A stretch of 64,000 nt of DNA from Sulfolobus tengchongensis (GCF_036967215.1 NZ_CP146016.1:1985337-2049336); one strand, 5' to 3'. Counted from the first letter of the stretch, positions 25,117 through 36,936 are shown. The notes: generated by a model from the sequence alone, not told the origin. Numbers and translations: made by a program.

Positions 25117-26520
25117 CTATCTAATAGTAGCATGTTTTTCAATTTTCTTAAGGTACTCCTCTATAGTCATAACTTGATTATTCTCATCAACTACTAGCGT
25201 TCCAGGAAATCCTTTTCTAGCTTTCAACAAATACCATACTACTACAATAACGCCAAATATAATCATCATTATGAGTTGTATACTATCCATCCCCAATATT
25301 GATTGAATATCTCCCCACGAGTTTATTAAAGTTGCTATAATAGGTATTAGGATATAAGTTATTTTCAGATCATTTATTCTCCAATAGAACACGGGAGCAC
25401 CGAAGCCATCTAGTATTCTTCCTAAAAGCCAAAGCACGCCTTCCACTGCTGCAACCTCAGTAAAAGCTGTACTAATGCCCAAGGTCATAACTGAAAGTAC
25501 TGTTACTGATGCAGTCGAGGCTCCAATTAATACAGTCGCAATTATCGGTTCGCCACTATCATTCACATTCAAGAAAATTGATGGTGCAGCTTTCTCTCTA
25601 GCTAAATTAAACAGAATCCTAGCTGCTCCTACGGTTGTTCCTATATTCGACGTTAATAGGCTATTAAGAGACAATATTATTGCAACATAAAGTGATATAG
25701 CTCCATATTTCGCCATCTCTACGAACAAAGGTTGGTTGGATTGAGATAGACTAGCTATCGTACCTGGCCATAATACTATCATGGCATAGGTTCCTAAAAA
25801 CATAGATACGCCTCCTATGATTAGTGCTAGCCACATTCCTTTAGTCACGTTTTCATGGGGATTTTTAGTTTCCTCGCCTAAGTAAGTGGCTGCTCCAGCA
25901 CCCGAAATACTCACAGTCGTTAACACAAATGCTGTAGCTAAATCACCTAGACTCTTAAACTTAGGGATAAAGTAATCAAAATGAACGCCTTTACTTAAGG
26001 ATAAAACGAACAATGAAATAAGAAGAACAGCTTCCGCGGTTGCACTAATAGTTACAACGTAACCTAACAATTTCTTAACGTGCGTAAGTGAAATCAACGT
26101 GGGGTAAATTATGCTGAAAATAATAATTGCGTATAGTAGCCAAGATGGAATTGATATCCCTAATACGTTAAAGGAAGTAGAAAGGATGAGGTATATTGAA
26201 ATTACATTAACGACATTAAGAAGAGTATACGCCACCATTTCTGTAAGAGCTTCTAGAAAGGCCAATTTCTTACTTCTCCAAGCCCCATAATTAAAGTTGT
26301 AATATCCTCCCGCGCTTGCTAATTTCCTAGTATACATGGATAAAGTGTAGATCCATAATGCGCTTGCTATTAGGGATAAAAAAGTAGTAAATACTACTGA
26401 TGAACCCGCATACATTATTGCTGCAGTAGTTGTTGACACTACACTACCAAGGGGTGCAGTAACTGCCATTGCTTGCGCGTAATTTTCCTTAAATGATAAA
26501 ACAGCTTTCCTAAGCTCCAT
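25117..26520 (-). CDS. APC-family amino acid permease
   Basis: A 467-residue transporter with about twelve helices. The N-terminal helix with AVTAPLGSVVSTTTAAI and the segment TVSISGAGAATYLGEETKNPHENV, with its conserved Glu pair before the amphipathic loop, are typical of APC-superfamily amino acid/polyamine transporters. The C-terminal tail (KARKGFPGTLVVDENNQV) is cytoplasmic. It probably takes up an amino acid in symport with protons; substrate unknown. About 195 bases without a gene lie upstream, where the promoter must be. Confidence 0.83.
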   Translation of the reverse strand: MELRKAVLSFKENYAQAMAVTAPLGSVVSTTTAAIMYAGSSVVFTTFLSLIASALWIYTLSMYTRKLASAGGYYNFNYGAWRSKKLAFLEALTEMVAYTLLNVVNVISIYLILSTSFNVLGISIPSWLLYAIIIFSIIYPTLISLTHVKKLLGYVVTISATAEAVLLISLFVLSLSKGVHFDYFIPKFKSLGDLATAFVLTTVSISGAGAATYLGEETKNPHENVTKGMWLALIIGGVSMFLGTYAMIVLWPGTIASLSQSNQPLFVEMAKYGAISLYVAIILSLNSLLTSNIGTTVGAARILFNLAREKAAPSIFLNVNDSGEPIIATVLIGASTASVTVLSVMTLGISTAFTEVAAVEGVLWLLGRILDGFGAPVFYWRINDLKITYILIPIIATLINSWGDIQSILGMDSIQLIMMIIFGVIVVVWYLLKARKGFPGTLVVDENNQVMTIEEYLKKIEKHATIR

Positions 26521-26714
26521 TGTATCTCCCTTTAAGCTTTACTGTCCTAAAAGTTTAAAAAATTTCCCTAAATTAAGATGAGGGATTTCATAAAAGCTTA
26601 AAAGACATTCCCTTGAAAATTTTAAAAATGAGCTTAAAGGTTATATTAAAAGTATTTACATTAAGGGTCGATACTTTAATCTCTATGCTTTATAAAAGGC
26701 TGTTAAAAGAAAAA

Positions 26715-27032
26715 CTACTTATTTGTTTTCAAAATTAACTCTAGATTTTTCTTTAAATCTTCGAATCGTATTTTCATTTCTGGTGGCATTGGTTTTTTAG
26801 GGTTAATAGAATTTATAAGATCCAAGGACTGCTTAACTTTTTCAATAGCTTCTCTCTTATTTTTATACGAATTGTAATATGCTTCTCTAAGCAACCTAAC
26901 AGCTTCTCTCCATTTTTTAAAATCATCATCGGTTAGAATACCTTCCTTAATATGGTATAATTTTATATCATCCTCAACAAGGGGTGCCTCATTATTTACA
27001 ACTTTCCATAAAACATTTTTAACATCATCCAT
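26715..27032 (-). CDS. Hypothetical helical protein (105 aa)
   Basis: A 105-residue, charged, all-helical soluble protein without recognised motifs. The central region WREAVRLLREAYYNSYKNKREAI and the C-terminal FEDLKKNLELIL suggest two long helices. It lies 37 bases downstream of a DUF2299-like gene on the same strand, at the end of a run of same-strand genes (regulator, dehydrogenase, DUF2299-like protein, this one), so it could be part of that transcript. Function unknown. Confidence 0.55.
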   Translation of the reverse strand: MDDVKNVLWKVVNNEAPLVEDDIKLYHIKEGILTDDDFKKWREAVRLLREAYYNSYKNKREAIEKVKQSLDLINSINPKKPMPPEMKIRFEDLKKNLELILKTNK

Positions 27033-27069
27033 ACGTGATAATCTAAATCACATAGTAGAATAAAAATTC

Positions 27070-27561
27070 TTATGTGTATTTTAAGGAAGTTTGTTGTTGA
27101 GGTTCATAAGGACCAAATTTTTGTGTAAATTTCAACATGATACTAACTCCCGCATTTCTCACATTTAATAAAGTATTCATAAAATCATTTGCAGATAATC
27201 CTTCCATGAAAAGAGGTTTAGAAACTTGAATTACATTAGGGACTTCTTGATTTGGAGGTAATGCTATGAAATCCACACCATAACGTAAAGCTTCTAGTTG
27301 TAAATCAATTACGAATTTAATTCTTTCCTCTCTATTTAATGACATTAATGCACTAACGTGAGATGGATGTATTCCTATCCCCATAGCTATTACGTAAAAT
27401 TTTGAACTATCACTAACTCTTACTATGCTAATTGTAGGACCTCCTTGAGGTGGAGAGGCTACTATGTGAAAGAACTCCTTAGCTTGAGGAGGTCTACTAG
27501 TAGTTAATCCCAATTCCTTTAACCACTCCTCTATTTGCCTATCCATTGATCTATCAAACAT
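27070..27561 (-). CDS. DUF2299-like archaeal protein
   Basis: A 163-residue soluble protein resembling, as far as I recall, the archaeal DUF2299/COG5440 family: an N-terminal IEEWLKELGL helix, FHIVASPPQGGPTISIVR strand pair and the IGIHPSHVSALMSL motif. Function unknown. It overlaps the upstream 2-hydroxyacid dehydrogenase gene by eight bases, so the two are translationally coupled. The polar tail (YEPQQQTSLKYT) looks disordered. Confidence 0.6.
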   Translation of the reverse strand: MFDRSMDRQIEEWLKELGLTTSRPPQAKEFFHIVASPPQGGPTISIVRVSDSSKFYVIAMGIGIHPSHVSALMSLNREERIKFVIDLQLEALRYGVDFIALPPNQEVPNVIQVSKPLFMEGLSANDFMNTLLNVRNAGVSIMLKFTQKFGPYEPQQQTSLKYT

Positions 27562-28456
27562 AATCTTCCCTCTTTACTTCATTTTCAGCATTTCCCTTAT
27601 CTATATATTTTTTCACATTTAAGCATGCTATAAACATTGCTCGCTTCATTATATTCTCATTACCATAAGCCCCAGCAGTATGTAAAGTTCCAGTAAAATT
27701 CTCCAGTTCCCACAACTTAGTATTATAGAATTCCTCTTTACCATTCTTCCTCCAAAAAACGTCTGTTGCAAATCTAACATCGGGCCTCTCTTTAAGTAAT
27801 TTATAGATCCCTTCCTCATCTACAGTTTCACCTCTTCCCACATTGACAATTATTGCATTTCTTTTTACATTTTTTAAGAGGTCATAGCTCAATAGATTCC
27901 TAGTTTGCTTGTTTAAGGGTAACGTATCTACTATTATGTCAGCTTCATTAATTTTCTCTTTAAGCATCGACATACTATGTTTTTCATCAAACCACTCTGG
28001 TTTTTTAAAGGATCTCGAAATTCCTATAACATAATTCCTAAATGCTGTCTTACCTATTCGTGCTACCTCTGATCCAATACCACCAGCGCCCAAAATCAGC
28101 AATATTCTCTCAGAAACGTCATATACAATCGTTCTTTTTTTAGTCCCCACTCCTTTAGCTGAGGCCAAAATCAAAGCCCATGCATGCTCAGCCACTGAAA
28201 GAGAATACGCTCCAGCATTTGAGAAAACCTTAACGTAAGGAGGAACCACAGAGAAGTCTAAATCATCAACTCCAGCAGAAAAAGTCTGTATCACTTTAAG
28301 ATGAGGCATCTTACTTATTAAATCTTTATTAATTCTACTTGGCCAAGTTAACAATATTTCAGCACTTCTATAGTCTTCATCTGTCAGATTTTCATCTTTA
28401 ACTTGAATTACATTTTTGCATTCATCAGGGACCCTTTCTGTTGATATAATTTTCAT
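27554..28456 (-). CDS. D-isomer-specific 2-hydroxyacid dehydrogenase
   Basis: A 300-residue NAD(P)-dependent dehydrogenase. The nucleotide fold is LILGAGGIGSEVARIG near residue 122; VNVGRGETVDE supplies the region of the conserved active-site residues; LHTAGAYG carries the catalytic histidine near the C-terminus. The catalytic-domain half is short, as in archaeal SerA-like/glyoxylate-reductase-like members. It reduces a 2-oxoacid or oxidises a 2-hydroxyacid; the substrate is not evident. A regulator gene lies 41 bases upstream and a DUF2299-like gene overlaps its end. Confidence 0.8.
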   Translation of the reverse strand: MKIISTERVPDECKNVIQVKDENLTDEDYRSAEILLTWPSRINKDLISKMPHLKVIQTFSAGVDDLDFSVVPPYVKVFSNAGAYSLSVAEHAWALILASAKGVGTKKRTIVYDVSERILLILGAGGIGSEVARIGKTAFRNYVIGISRSFKKPEWFDEKHSMSMLKEKINEADIIVDTLPLNKQTRNLLSYDLLKNVKRNAIIVNVGRGETVDEEGIYKLLKERPDVRFATDVFWRKNGKEEFYNTKLWELENFTGTLHTAGAYGNENIMKRAMFIACLNVKKYIDKGNAENEVKREDYV

Positions 28457-28497
28457 GTGATTTACATTAACATGGAAAGATATATAGTTTTCAACAT

Positions 28498-28908
28498 TCA
28501 GAAACCACTTAGCCTAATCTTATTTAATGTTCTCTTTCCCTCATCAGTTATTTTATATTTGTCCTCGAAACATGATACTAGACCAAACTTCTCTAGTTTA
28601 TTTAAGTGAGTTCTAACGACTTTTCGACTTAGGTTCAAAGCAGTAGATATGTCTTCTACTTTTGCTCCATTCTCAAATTTCGCTGTAAATTCTAAAACTT
28701 TAATTAAATTATACCTAGATTTACTATTTATAATAATATCGGATGAAGACGAAGAGGATTTTGGATCTAAACTTAAAGGAATAATAAATATATTACCCCT
28801 AAGAAAAGGACAACTAAATGATCTATAGCTATGATGCTTTGACATTAGTAACGCTATATGAAATAAGAATATACTAATAACTAGCAACAATATCTGCCTT
28901 AAATACAT
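28498..28908 (-). CDS. Membrane-anchored winged-helix regulator candidate
   Basis: A 136-residue protein with one N-terminal hydrophobic helix (LLLVISIFLFHIALLM, about residues 8-23), a Ser-rich linker (SSSSSS near residue 55) and a C-terminal winged helix: GAKVEDISTALNLSRKVV for the helix-turn-helix, then LNKLEKFGLVS and KYKITDEGKRTL for the wing. The start fits a TATA-like element about 30 bases upstream (tatattatatg on the minus strand). Tethered one-component regulators occur in Sulfolobales. It is divergent from an APC permease, and a 20-bp palindrome lies between them. Confidence 0.65.
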   Translation of the reverse strand: MYLRQILLLVISIFLFHIALLMSKHHSYRSFSCPFLRGNIFIIPLSLDPKSSSSSSDIIINSKSRYNLIKVLEFTAKFENGAKVEDISTALNLSRKVVRTHLNKLEKFGLVSCFEDKYKITDEGKRTLNKIRLSGF

Positions 28909-29026
28909 TTAATAGTAGCAATGAGGCATATAATATATTTCTTATCCCAAAATTTTCCATGTTGTCAACGATATGTCTACGAAATTTTTAGGAGCAACAT
29001 TTATTAACCACTGAAGACATATTTGC

Positions 29027-29046
29027 TTTTACTTAACTAAGTAAAA
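29027..29046. promoter_or_regulatory. 20-bp palindrome, operator candidate
   Basis: The sequence ttttactta-ac-taagtaaaa has two perfect 9-bp arms around a 2-bp centre. It lies in the divergent gap between the winged-helix regulator (28908) and the permease (29119), about 40 bases upstream of the permease TATA-like atttaaatat at 29088-29097. That position fits binding by a dimeric regulator, possibly the neighbouring one. Confidence 0.5.
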
Positions 29047-29118
29047 AATTGACAGAACATTGTTTCATACTTTTAAACAGACAAGTAAATTTAAATATGG
29101 GGATTTATAAGATAGCGT

Positions 29119-30666
29119 GTGAGTAACAAAAACAGAATTTTCGTTAGGGAAACTTCTGGATTAATAAAAAACGTATCCATGTTAGACGCGGTTGCACTCA
29201 ATATTGGTAATATGTCAGCAGGAGTAGCACTGTTTGAATCAATCTCGCCGTACATTCAACCAGGAGGAGTGCTATGGCTTGCATCAATAATAGGCTTTGT
29301 ATTCGCTATACCTCAACTGCTAATTTATGTATTCTTAAGTATGAAAATACCAAGAACCGGTGGAGATTATGTGTGGATTTCGAGAAGTTTAAATGGCGGC
29401 TTAGGTTCTACGATGGCTATGGCACTAATGATTGAGTCTACTGCATATTTCGCGTTAGTTGCGTTCTTTACATCTTCTGCCATAAATACTGTACTAACTG
29501 TAATTGGGGAATACCAACACTCAAATGCACTGTTAAATATTGCAAATAATATTATAGTTGACCCTTATACAGTAACGCCGACATTTGAACAGAGCTTGAT
29601 AATATATGGAATTTCTGCATTAATTTTCGTTATAATTATACTACTTAACATTTTTAGAGCTAAATGGGGTTATAGGCTGGTATCAATACTGGGCATATTC
29701 TCTATGTTAACCTTAGTACTAGCCATGATTGTATTGGCTATTAACTCTGGAGATTTCTACTCTAAGATTTCTACATTAATAAACGCTAATAATTTAAACG
29801 TTACAATTCCCTCGATAAGAGGGCCTGCATTACCTACATCAGTATCGTTGACTGCAACGTTATTTTTGTTGCCATTTTTCGCACTATATACATATCCTTG
29901 GATGCAAGCCGGTCCAGCTGTTGCTGCAGAATTTAAAGGTAAGAATACTATAAAGTGGAATTTACCTATAGCATTGATAATTACTGGAGTTTTAGTAACA
30001 GCAGCGTTTCTTGAAATGGACATTATCGCTGGCTACAATTTTAATCTTCAAGCATATCCAACTTTCCTATATAACTTCTGGACTGCTGCAATAGCAGTGT
30101 CATCGAACCCAATTCTCCAATGGATAATTGGGTTAGGTTTAATCATATGGAATATTTATATCTTAGCTTACGGTGTTATAGTTTTCGCCAGATACGTATT
30201 CGCATTGTCTTTTGATAGAGTGTTACCAGAGAAATTTAGCCAAGTGAATAAATATGGTTCACCAGTCTACGCTCACGCTTTAGATCTCACATTGACATTG
30301 GTACTCTTATTGGTGCCCGTATTCTCCATAGGTGCTGCAATATCATTATATGGAGCTACAATATTAGGTAGCTTGTATTTCCTTATCGTAAGCATAGCTG
30401 GAATCGTATTTGGAATTAAAGACAGAAACTTAATCTTACCTATAGCAGGCATAATATCGGCTGGATATTTCGCTTACTTAACCTATATTGCGGCGACAAA
30501 TCCAGATTTCGGCTTCATGACATCTAGTGGACCAAACGTAATTACAACTGTATTTGTTGTAGGGACTTTGATAGGAAGCGCTCTAGTATATGTAGTTTCA
30601 AAAATCTTACATAAGAGAAAAGGTATTGACATAGATCTGGCTTTCAAGGAAATACCGCCAGAGTGA
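29119..30666 (+). CDS. APC-family amino acid permease
   Basis: A 515-residue transporter with twelve or more helices. The N-terminal motif [21 protein letters not shown] and the [13 protein letters not shown] motif between helices 2 and 3 are typical of APC transporters. The GTG start at 29119 has a TATA-like atttaaatat about 26 bases upstream, so the transcript is leaderless. The large loop near residue 195 is probably extracellular. Amino acid uptake is likely; substrate unknown. It is divergent from a membrane-anchored regulator that may control it. Confidence 0.83.
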   Translation: MSNKNRIFVRETSGLIKNVSMLDAVALNIGNMSAGVALFESISPYIQPGGVLWLASIIGFVFAIPQLLIYVFLSMKIPRTGGDYVWISRSLNGGLGSTMAMALMIESTAYFALVAFFTSSAINTVLTVIGEYQHSNALLNIANNIIVDPYTVTPTFEQSLIIYGISALIFVIIILLNIFRAKWGYRLVSILGIFSMLTLVLAMIVLAINSGDFYSKISTLINANNLNVTIPSIRGPALPTSVSLTATLFLLPFFALYTYPWMQAGPAVAAEFKGKNTIKWNLPIALIITGVLVTAAFLEMDIIAGYNFNLQAYPTFLYNFWTAAIAVSSNPILQWIIGLGLIIWNIYILAYGVIVFARYVFALSFDRVLPEKFSQVNKYGSPVYAHALDLTLTLVLLLVPVFSIGAAISLYGATILGSLYFLIVSIAGIVFGIKDRNLILPIAGIISAGYFAYLTYIAATNPDFGFMTSSGPNVITTVFVVGTLIGSALVYVVSKILHKRKGIDIDLAFKEIPPE

Positions 30667-30711
30667 AGATATTTTTTATTTTTAAACGTAGTAAAATAGA
30701 AAGATATGTTT

Positions 30712-32481
30712 TTACTCCCTACTATTATTATCTACTTCAATTTCCTTTATTATCCTTATAGAATCGGTATTAAGTATTGGGGTGTTACCGTATTTACCCT
30801 TCGTAAAACCTATAATACTATTAAATGGCTTACCATTCAAATCAAATAATGAGGATTTAAACACGAATAATACGCCTTTTTGCATGGAACTATCTTTTTT
30901 AAACAGAACCTTAACCTTTCCGTATTTCGTATGTAAGAAACCGACTCCCTCATATTCGGAATTATACACGACTGTAGCTTTATTTCCATAAACTTCCTTA
31001 AATTGACTATTAGTATAATTAGGATGAGATGAAAAGACTACAACATATTCATTAGGTTTTACTAGTTGCTTTGGTAAGGGTTCCACTTTGACCTTTCCAT
31101 CAGGGTATTTAGGAGTCACCTTTATAAAGCCCTTAATCTTTAACTCTTCGACGTCAACGTTGGTGGCTTTACTTATCGCCAACCATTCGTTTTCATACAA
31201 TATTTCGTCTAGTATTTCCAATCTATTAGCTAGTTTTCTCATTAACTCAATCTCTGTTATCCCTATCTTAGGTAAAATGGGCCTATTATATACAAGATAA
31301 TTATGCCAATAACTGTATACTATATCCTCTTTTTCAAGATATGTCGGAGCCGGCAAAACCACATTAGCAATTTTTGCAGTCTCAGACCAGAAAGGATCAT
31401 GAACCACCAAGAATAATTTACCTTCTTTTACGGCTTCCTGTATCCTATCAGACATGGGTAAAGAGTGTAAGGGATTAGAATTCCAGACAAACATAAAAGT
31501 TATCTTACCTTCTTCCACTTCCTTTCCTACATCTGCCATGCCTACAATCCTTGAAGGAGAATACTTATGAAGACCCCTTAGGTACCGAAAATCTATCCCA
31601 AGTCCTTGAGAATTTGAATAATAGAATCCTCTTCTCATTCCAAGTAGTGCAGGTATAAGAGAGATTAACGAAATTGCGTCTCCACCATTTAAACTTCTAC
31701 CTAATGCAAACCCAATTATGGTTAATGGTCTCCTCTCATAATAGATTTCAGCCAATTCCTCAATCTGAGATTTAGATAAGCCAGTATTTTCTTCTATCTC
31801 ATCATCTTTAAACGAAAAGACGTATTCTTTCAGTTTAGTTGGTTCATCTAAGAGCGATGTATTTGCCCAGTTCTTCTCAAATAGTTTTTTCATGATACCT
31901 ATTGCTAGATACGCATCACTACCGGGCTTTACAATATATCTCTTATCACTTCTTTTTGCGGTCTCTGACAGCCTTACATCTATAGTTATCTTAAACTTAT
32001 CTTTAATTAAATTCCATCCGTGAATGAAACTAAATGCAGATTCGCTCCCCCATATTACAAAAGACTCAAATTTCAGAAAATCCTCTGGGAAAGCGCCAAC
32101 AGAACTACCATAATGGAGTTTAATGGCTTCATGCCCCTCAGAACTGCAAATTGAATAGTCAGTTGACGCAGTTCCCATGACATTCCACAGTCTTGCAGGA
32201 AAATACCATGTTAATAGGCCTTGATTACCGTCGTAATCTACATGAAGGATTTCCTCTTTTCTCCTCTTCCTTATCTCATTAGCAATTAAATCTAATGCTT
32301 GCTCAATACTAACCGGCTTTCCTTCTATATAAGCAGTATCTATTCTATTCATGTAGTTTCGTTTTAGATCAGCTATTCCTCTAGAGCACGTAAACCCATT
32401 AATGGGAAATATGTTAAGAGGTGTATGATTATCGTCAAATATACAAGTATCATAGCAGTCTCGTGTGCAAGCATGAACCAT
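30712..32481 (-). CDS. Molybdopterin oxidoreductase (DMSO reductase family)
   Basis: A 589-residue member of the DMSO reductase superfamily. The N-terminal 4Fe-4S ligands are C5, C9, C13 (CTRDCYDTC) and C32 (TCSRG). The central part holds the bis-MGD domains ([38 protein letters not shown]), and the last 120 residues form the MopB-binding domain with [12 protein letters not shown]. No twin-arginine signal is seen, so it should be cytoplasmic. At 589 residues it is short for the family, similar to other archaeal formate-dehydrogenase-like or polysulfide-reductase-like proteins. Substrate unknown; no Fe-S or membrane subunit is adjacent. Confidence 0.85.
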   Translation of the reverse strand: MVHACTRDCYDTCIFDDNHTPLNIFPINGFTCSRGIADLKRNYMNRIDTAYIEGKPVSIEQALDLIANEIRKRRKEEILHVDYDGNQGLLTWYFPARLWNVMGTASTDYSICSSEGHEAIKLHYGSSVGAFPEDFLKFESFVIWGSESAFSFIHGWNLIKDKFKITIDVRLSETAKRSDKRYIVKPGSDAYLAIGIMKKLFEKNWANTSLLDEPTKLKEYVFSFKDDEIEENTGLSKSQIEELAEIYYERRPLTIIGFALGRSLNGGDAISLISLIPALLGMRRGFYYSNSQGLGIDFRYLRGLHKYSPSRIVGMADVGKEVEEGKITFMFVWNSNPLHSLPMSDRIQEAVKEGKLFLVVHDPFWSETAKIANVVLPAPTYLEKEDIVYSYWHNYLVYNRPILPKIGITEIELMRKLANRLEILDEILYENEWLAISKATNVDVEELKIKGFIKVTPKYPDGKVKVEPLPKQLVKPNEYVVVFSSHPNYTNSQFKEVYGNKATVVYNSEYEGVGFLHTKYGKVKVLFKKDSSMQKGVLFVFKSSLFDLNGKPFNSIIGFTKGKYGNTPILNTDSIRIIKEIEVDNNSRE

Positions 32482-32559
32482 AATATTTTATAAGGTGAAA
32501 TCTAAAATTAAAAAATTAAGTGAAGAGAGCGACCGTAGCTGAAAGATGAGGATATTCCT

Positions 32560-33489
32560 TTAAGCTGAAAATCTAAGCAAAATAGCTACCGAAAGTGCAT
32601 AAATTCCAAATAGTGAAAGCCCCTCATTTATCTTTATATTTCTATCCCTTATTATTCCTAGAGTTAACACACTTACAGCTACTATTAACAGTAAATATAA
32701 TAAAGATGGTCTGAGGCTAATTGTCTGTGAAAGTCCTATTATACTTAAAAGGAGAGTCATGTTCTCTAACTTACTTCCGATAAAATTCATTAAAGCTGTA
32801 GTAGCACTTGAAGGAGAGTCTAATATAAGCTTTATTGCGGTTAGATTTTCCTCTAACTCTGCTGCAATAGGAGTTATTAACACAGCCAATAATATGGGTG
32901 ACATTTTAAAAATTGTTGCTACATCAATTATAGTTGTAATAAAATACTTAGAAATGAAGATTAAAGGTAGACCACCAGCTAGAACATAGGTTAATCCCCT
33001 TATTGTGTTCCCACCAATTTTTATTTCGCTTCTATAGTTTTTGTATCTCCTATAAACGTAGTACACATAGGGAGATAATAGAAAGATTGCTATATAATAA
33101 TTTAATCTACCGTATATAATTGCAACAATAAAAATTACAAGTGCCATTAAAAACGAGTTATACTCTATATTTATGTCCTTATCTAAACTGATCGTACCAG
33201 ATTTATATTTTGCGTAATAAAGAATAGAAACAAACCCTATTCCTAAAGTAAATAACAAAATATTACCTCCTAAAGCAGATCCTAACGCAATATCATAAGA
33301 ACCGTTAAGCACTGCGAAAAGAACTATTATTGTTTCTGGTAAAGAGTTAATGAAGCCTAATATTAACCCTCCTGCTATCCCTTTGCCAAAAGTTTTTTCT
33401 AATTCTTCCGTGCCTCTAGCCATTAAACTGGCTGATACACTAATCAAGATAATCAGAGCAATTAATTGTAATATTAATAACCAGATCAA
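32560..33489 (-). CDS. Cation/Ca2+ exchanger (CaCA family)
   Basis: A 309-residue membrane protein with ten or so helices and two inverted alpha-repeats. The first has GFINSLPETIIVLFA and GSALGGNILLFTLG; the second has ITPIAAELEENLTAI and NFIGSKLENMTLLL. These correspond to the G-x-S-x-P-E and GSxxGSN motifs of Na+/Ca2+ exchangers, with acidic residues in the membrane for cation binding. It probably exports Ca2+ or Mn2+ against Na+ or H+. It is on the same strand as the GAPN gene 48 bases upstream; functional connection is unclear. Confidence 0.8.
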   Translation of the reverse strand: MIWLLILQLIALIILISVSASLMARGTEELEKTFGKGIAGGLILGFINSLPETIIVLFAVLNGSYDIALGSALGGNILLFTLGIGFVSILYYAKYKSGTISLDKDINIEYNSFLMALVIFIVAIIYGRLNYYIAIFLLSPYVYYVYRRYKNYRSEIKIGGNTIRGLTYVLAGGLPLIFISKYFITTIIDVATIFKMSPILLAVLITPIAAELEENLTAIKLILDSPSSATTALMNFIGSKLENMTLLLSIIGLSQTISLRPSLLYLLLIVAVSVLTLGIIRDRNIKINEGLSLFGIYALSVAILLRFSA

Positions 33490-33537
33490 CCTAATAAAAA
33501 TTTATGTTTTAGTTCCCTATAAGCTGTAATTAAAAAA

Positions 33538-35067
33538 TTACAAGTATTCCCATATACCTTTCCCTTTATAATTATAGACTATTGATTTGTAAGCCGTTAC
33601 ATATTGTATAGTATAACCTATTCCTTCTCTTCCTATTCCGGAATCCTTCCTACCTCCAAACGGGAAGTAACCTATTCCGTGTCTAGGATAGTCGTTAATG
33701 TAAATCGCACCAACTTCCAAGAACCTTTGAAGCTTTCTTATTTTGTTAATATCTTTTCCAAATATTGCAGCATCTAGCCCATATCTTCTATTATTGGATA
33801 TCTCTATAGCCTCGTCTATATTCTTAACCTTTATCAAAAGTGCTACTGATGCAAACACCTCCTTGTTATACAAATACATTTCTTTAAGCGTCTCCCTAGG
33901 TGCTTCAATTAGAGCTGGCTCTATATAAGTAGGACCAATTCTTTTGCCTCCAAATAGTACTTTACCGCCTTTCTCTACAGCATCCTTTATTGCTTTTTCC
34001 CATTCGTCAGCAGTTTTCGTATCTATAACTGGGCCAACAGTTGTTGACGGATCTCTGGGATCACCGACCTTTACCGATTTCATCAACTCCTTTACTAATA
34101 GATCCTTTAAGGTATCATAAACTTCTTCCTCAACTATAACTAGCTTAACTGAATCACATCTCTGTCCGGTATAACTTATTATACCATTAGCTATTCTTTG
34201 TGCTGCCCAACCTAAGTCTGCGTCACTTAATACTATCGCTGGATCTCCTCCACCTAATTCCATGATAAACTGCTTAATTCCGGCATTCCTTATTACCTCC
34301 TCTCCAGTTTCTGTACTTCCAGTTAAAGATATTGCCTGAATCCTTTTATCCCCAACGACTTTATTCATCTCCCTACCTGGAACCGTAAGTATTGCAAATG
34401 CGTCTCTTGGGAATCCCGCTAACTCCATTACTTTTGCTAACATCAAAATAGGAATTGGTGTAGATGAAGGAGGTTTAATTATAATTGCGTTTCCAATTAC
34501 TGTAGTGTATACTATCTTATTTACGGTATCAAAGAGAGGGTAATTAAATGGAACAATGGAAAGAACAACTCCTACAGGCTCTTTCCTTACAATCGCCTCA
34601 GTTTCTAACGTTTCTGAACTCCAATCACCGGGTACATAATCTCCTCTGGTTTCCTTTACATCTAAATCAGCGCGTTGTAACCTTTCAATTGACGCTTTTA
34701 CTTCACCTTCTGATGCAGATCTAGTTTTACCATTATTTATCATCAAAGCATTAATGAAATCTTCCTTAAATTTGTCTATTAGTGAAGCCATTCTCTTATA
34801 GATCTCTAGCCTTTTTTCACCCGGTGTATCTCGTATACTCCACCTTCCTTTTCTATAAATATGATCTATAGTATTATCCATTTGATTCCAATTTAACTTA
34901 GGGAATTTAGCTATTACATTTAAGTCAATTGGACTTACAACATCCTGCCATTCATCTCCACCAATCCATTGACCAGCTAAATAGACTTTAAAGTATGGAA
35001 TTCCGTCCTTTATTTCATATATCTCCGTAAGTTCCTTTGATTTAATCGTCAATGAAGTTTTCTCCAT
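33538..35067 (-). CDS. gapN: Non-phosphorylating glyceraldehyde-3-phosphate dehydrogenase (GAPN)
   Basis: A 509-residue aldehyde dehydrogenase. The catalytic cysteine lies in [10 protein letters not shown] near residue 305 and the general-base glutamate in [11 protein letters not shown] near residue 270; the coenzyme loop is [10 protein letters not shown]. It sits last in the block gluconate dehydratase-KDG aldolase-KDG kinase, matching the S. solfataricus GAPN locus (SSO3194). In that organism the enzyme oxidises glyceraldehyde-3-phosphate to 3-phosphoglycerate with NADP+ and is activated by glucose-1-phosphate. The gap to the kinase gene is 38 bases, so co-transcription is likely. Confidence 0.9.
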   Translation of the reverse strand: MEKTSLTIKSKELTEIYEIKDGIPYFKVYLAGQWIGGDEWQDVVSPIDLNVIAKFPKLNWNQMDNTIDHIYRKGRWSIRDTPGEKRLEIYKRMASLIDKFKEDFINALMINNGKTRSASEGEVKASIERLQRADLDVKETRGDYVPGDWSSETLETEAIVRKEPVGVVLSIVPFNYPLFDTVNKIVYTTVIGNAIIIKPPSSTPIPILMLAKVMELAGFPRDAFAILTVPGREMNKVVGDKRIQAISLTGSTETGEEVIRNAGIKQFIMELGGGDPAIVLSDADLGWAAQRIANGIISYTGQRCDSVKLVIVEEEVYDTLKDLLVKELMKSVKVGDPRDPSTTVGPVIDTKTADEWEKAIKDAVEKGGKVLFGGKRIGPTYIEPALIEAPRETLKEMYLYNKEVFASVALLIKVKNIDEAIEISNNRRYGLDAAIFGKDINKIRKLQRFLEVGAIYINDYPRHGIGYFPFGGRKDSGIGREGIGYTIQYVTAYKSIVYNYKGKGIWEYL

Positions 35068-35105
35068 AATATAAAACTGCCAGTGAAAAATTTTAAGATT
35101 GAGCT

Positions 35106-36050
<945 letters not shown>

Positions 36051-36935
36051 TTATTGTTTCAGTATTTTAAGCTCTATAAGCTTGGCTTTAATACCTTCCA
36101 CCTTGCTAATAAGTTGCTTTTCCTCCTCGCTGTCCAATGGGAATATTGGAGGTCTGGGATAACCTAAATCATAACCTTGGAAATATTTAGTTAGAACGTA
36201 ATTTGAAGATAGGCTACCGAATATTCTGGAAGCCTCTATTACCTCATCATGCAAGAATTGTAACTTTAATGCTTCATCTATTCTCTTTTCCATGGCCAAT
36301 TTCTTTATGGCAACCGTAACTTCTGGCAGGTAATTGGACCCTGCTGCAACACTTCCATCTAACCCAGTAGAGATTACAGTTGTAATTAACATATCTGAAC
36401 CACTATAAACTTTCATGTTAGGATTAAGACGTTTATAGTCAAGCGTATGTATTATATTTTCTATAGTATCTTTAACTCCTACTAAACAACCTATCTCTTT
36501 AGCTATCTTAGCATCTATATCTTTCCCTGTAGCTGAGGGATAATTATATAGATAAACTGGATGTGGAGAAATTTCGCATAATGTTTTAAAATATTTAACT
36601 AAATGTTTCTCTGGCATTCTAGGATAGTAATAAGGAGCGTATGATGCTATCCCCACAATATCGTAGTCTTTACTTAATTTCGCTAGTTTTATTGACTCTT
36701 CTAGATTAAGCCCACCAACTTGAAATATTATCCTATTTGTAATATCATACACTACTTTTAGATTCTCTAATTTCTCCTCTGGAGACAGAGATGGGCCTAA
36801 ACCAGTAGTACCATTTACAAATATTTTATCTATTCCCTTTTTAATTAGATTCTCGGCATGAATCTTCAATTTTTCCTTATCTATTCTGTTATCCTTAGTA
36901 AAGGGAGTAATTATAGGAGTTATTATCTCTGCCAT
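36051..36935 (-). CDS. kdgA: 2-keto-3-deoxy-(6-phospho-)gluconate aldolase
   Basis: A class I aldolase of the DHDPS superfamily, 294 residues from the MAEIITPII start. The Schiff-base lysine is K155 in GVKDTIEN and the catalytic tyrosine Y130 in YLYNYPSATG, numbered exactly as in the S. solfataricus enzyme. It cleaves KDG or KDPG, and the galactose-derived epimers, to pyruvate and glyceraldehyde (3-phosphate). A start three codons earlier (36944) is possible, but 36935 leaves one base after the gluconate dehydratase stop and matches the family N-terminus. The protein is similar but not identical to the P2 sequence I remember. Confidence 0.94.
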   Translation of the reverse strand: MAEIITPIITPFTKDNRIDKEKLKIHAENLIKKGIDKIFVNGTTGLGPSLSPEEKLENLKVVYDITNRIIFQVGGLNLEESIKLAKLSKDYDIVGIASYAPYYYPRMPEKHLVKYFKTLCEISPHPVYLYNYPSATGKDIDAKIAKEIGCLVGVKDTIENIIHTLDYKRLNPNMKVYSGSDMLITTVISTGLDGSVAAGSNYLPEVTVAIKKLAMEKRIDEALKLQFLHDEVIEASRIFGSLSSNYVLTKYFQGYDLGYPRPPIFPLDSEEEKQLISKVEGIKAKLIELKILKQ

Positions 36936-36936
36936 C

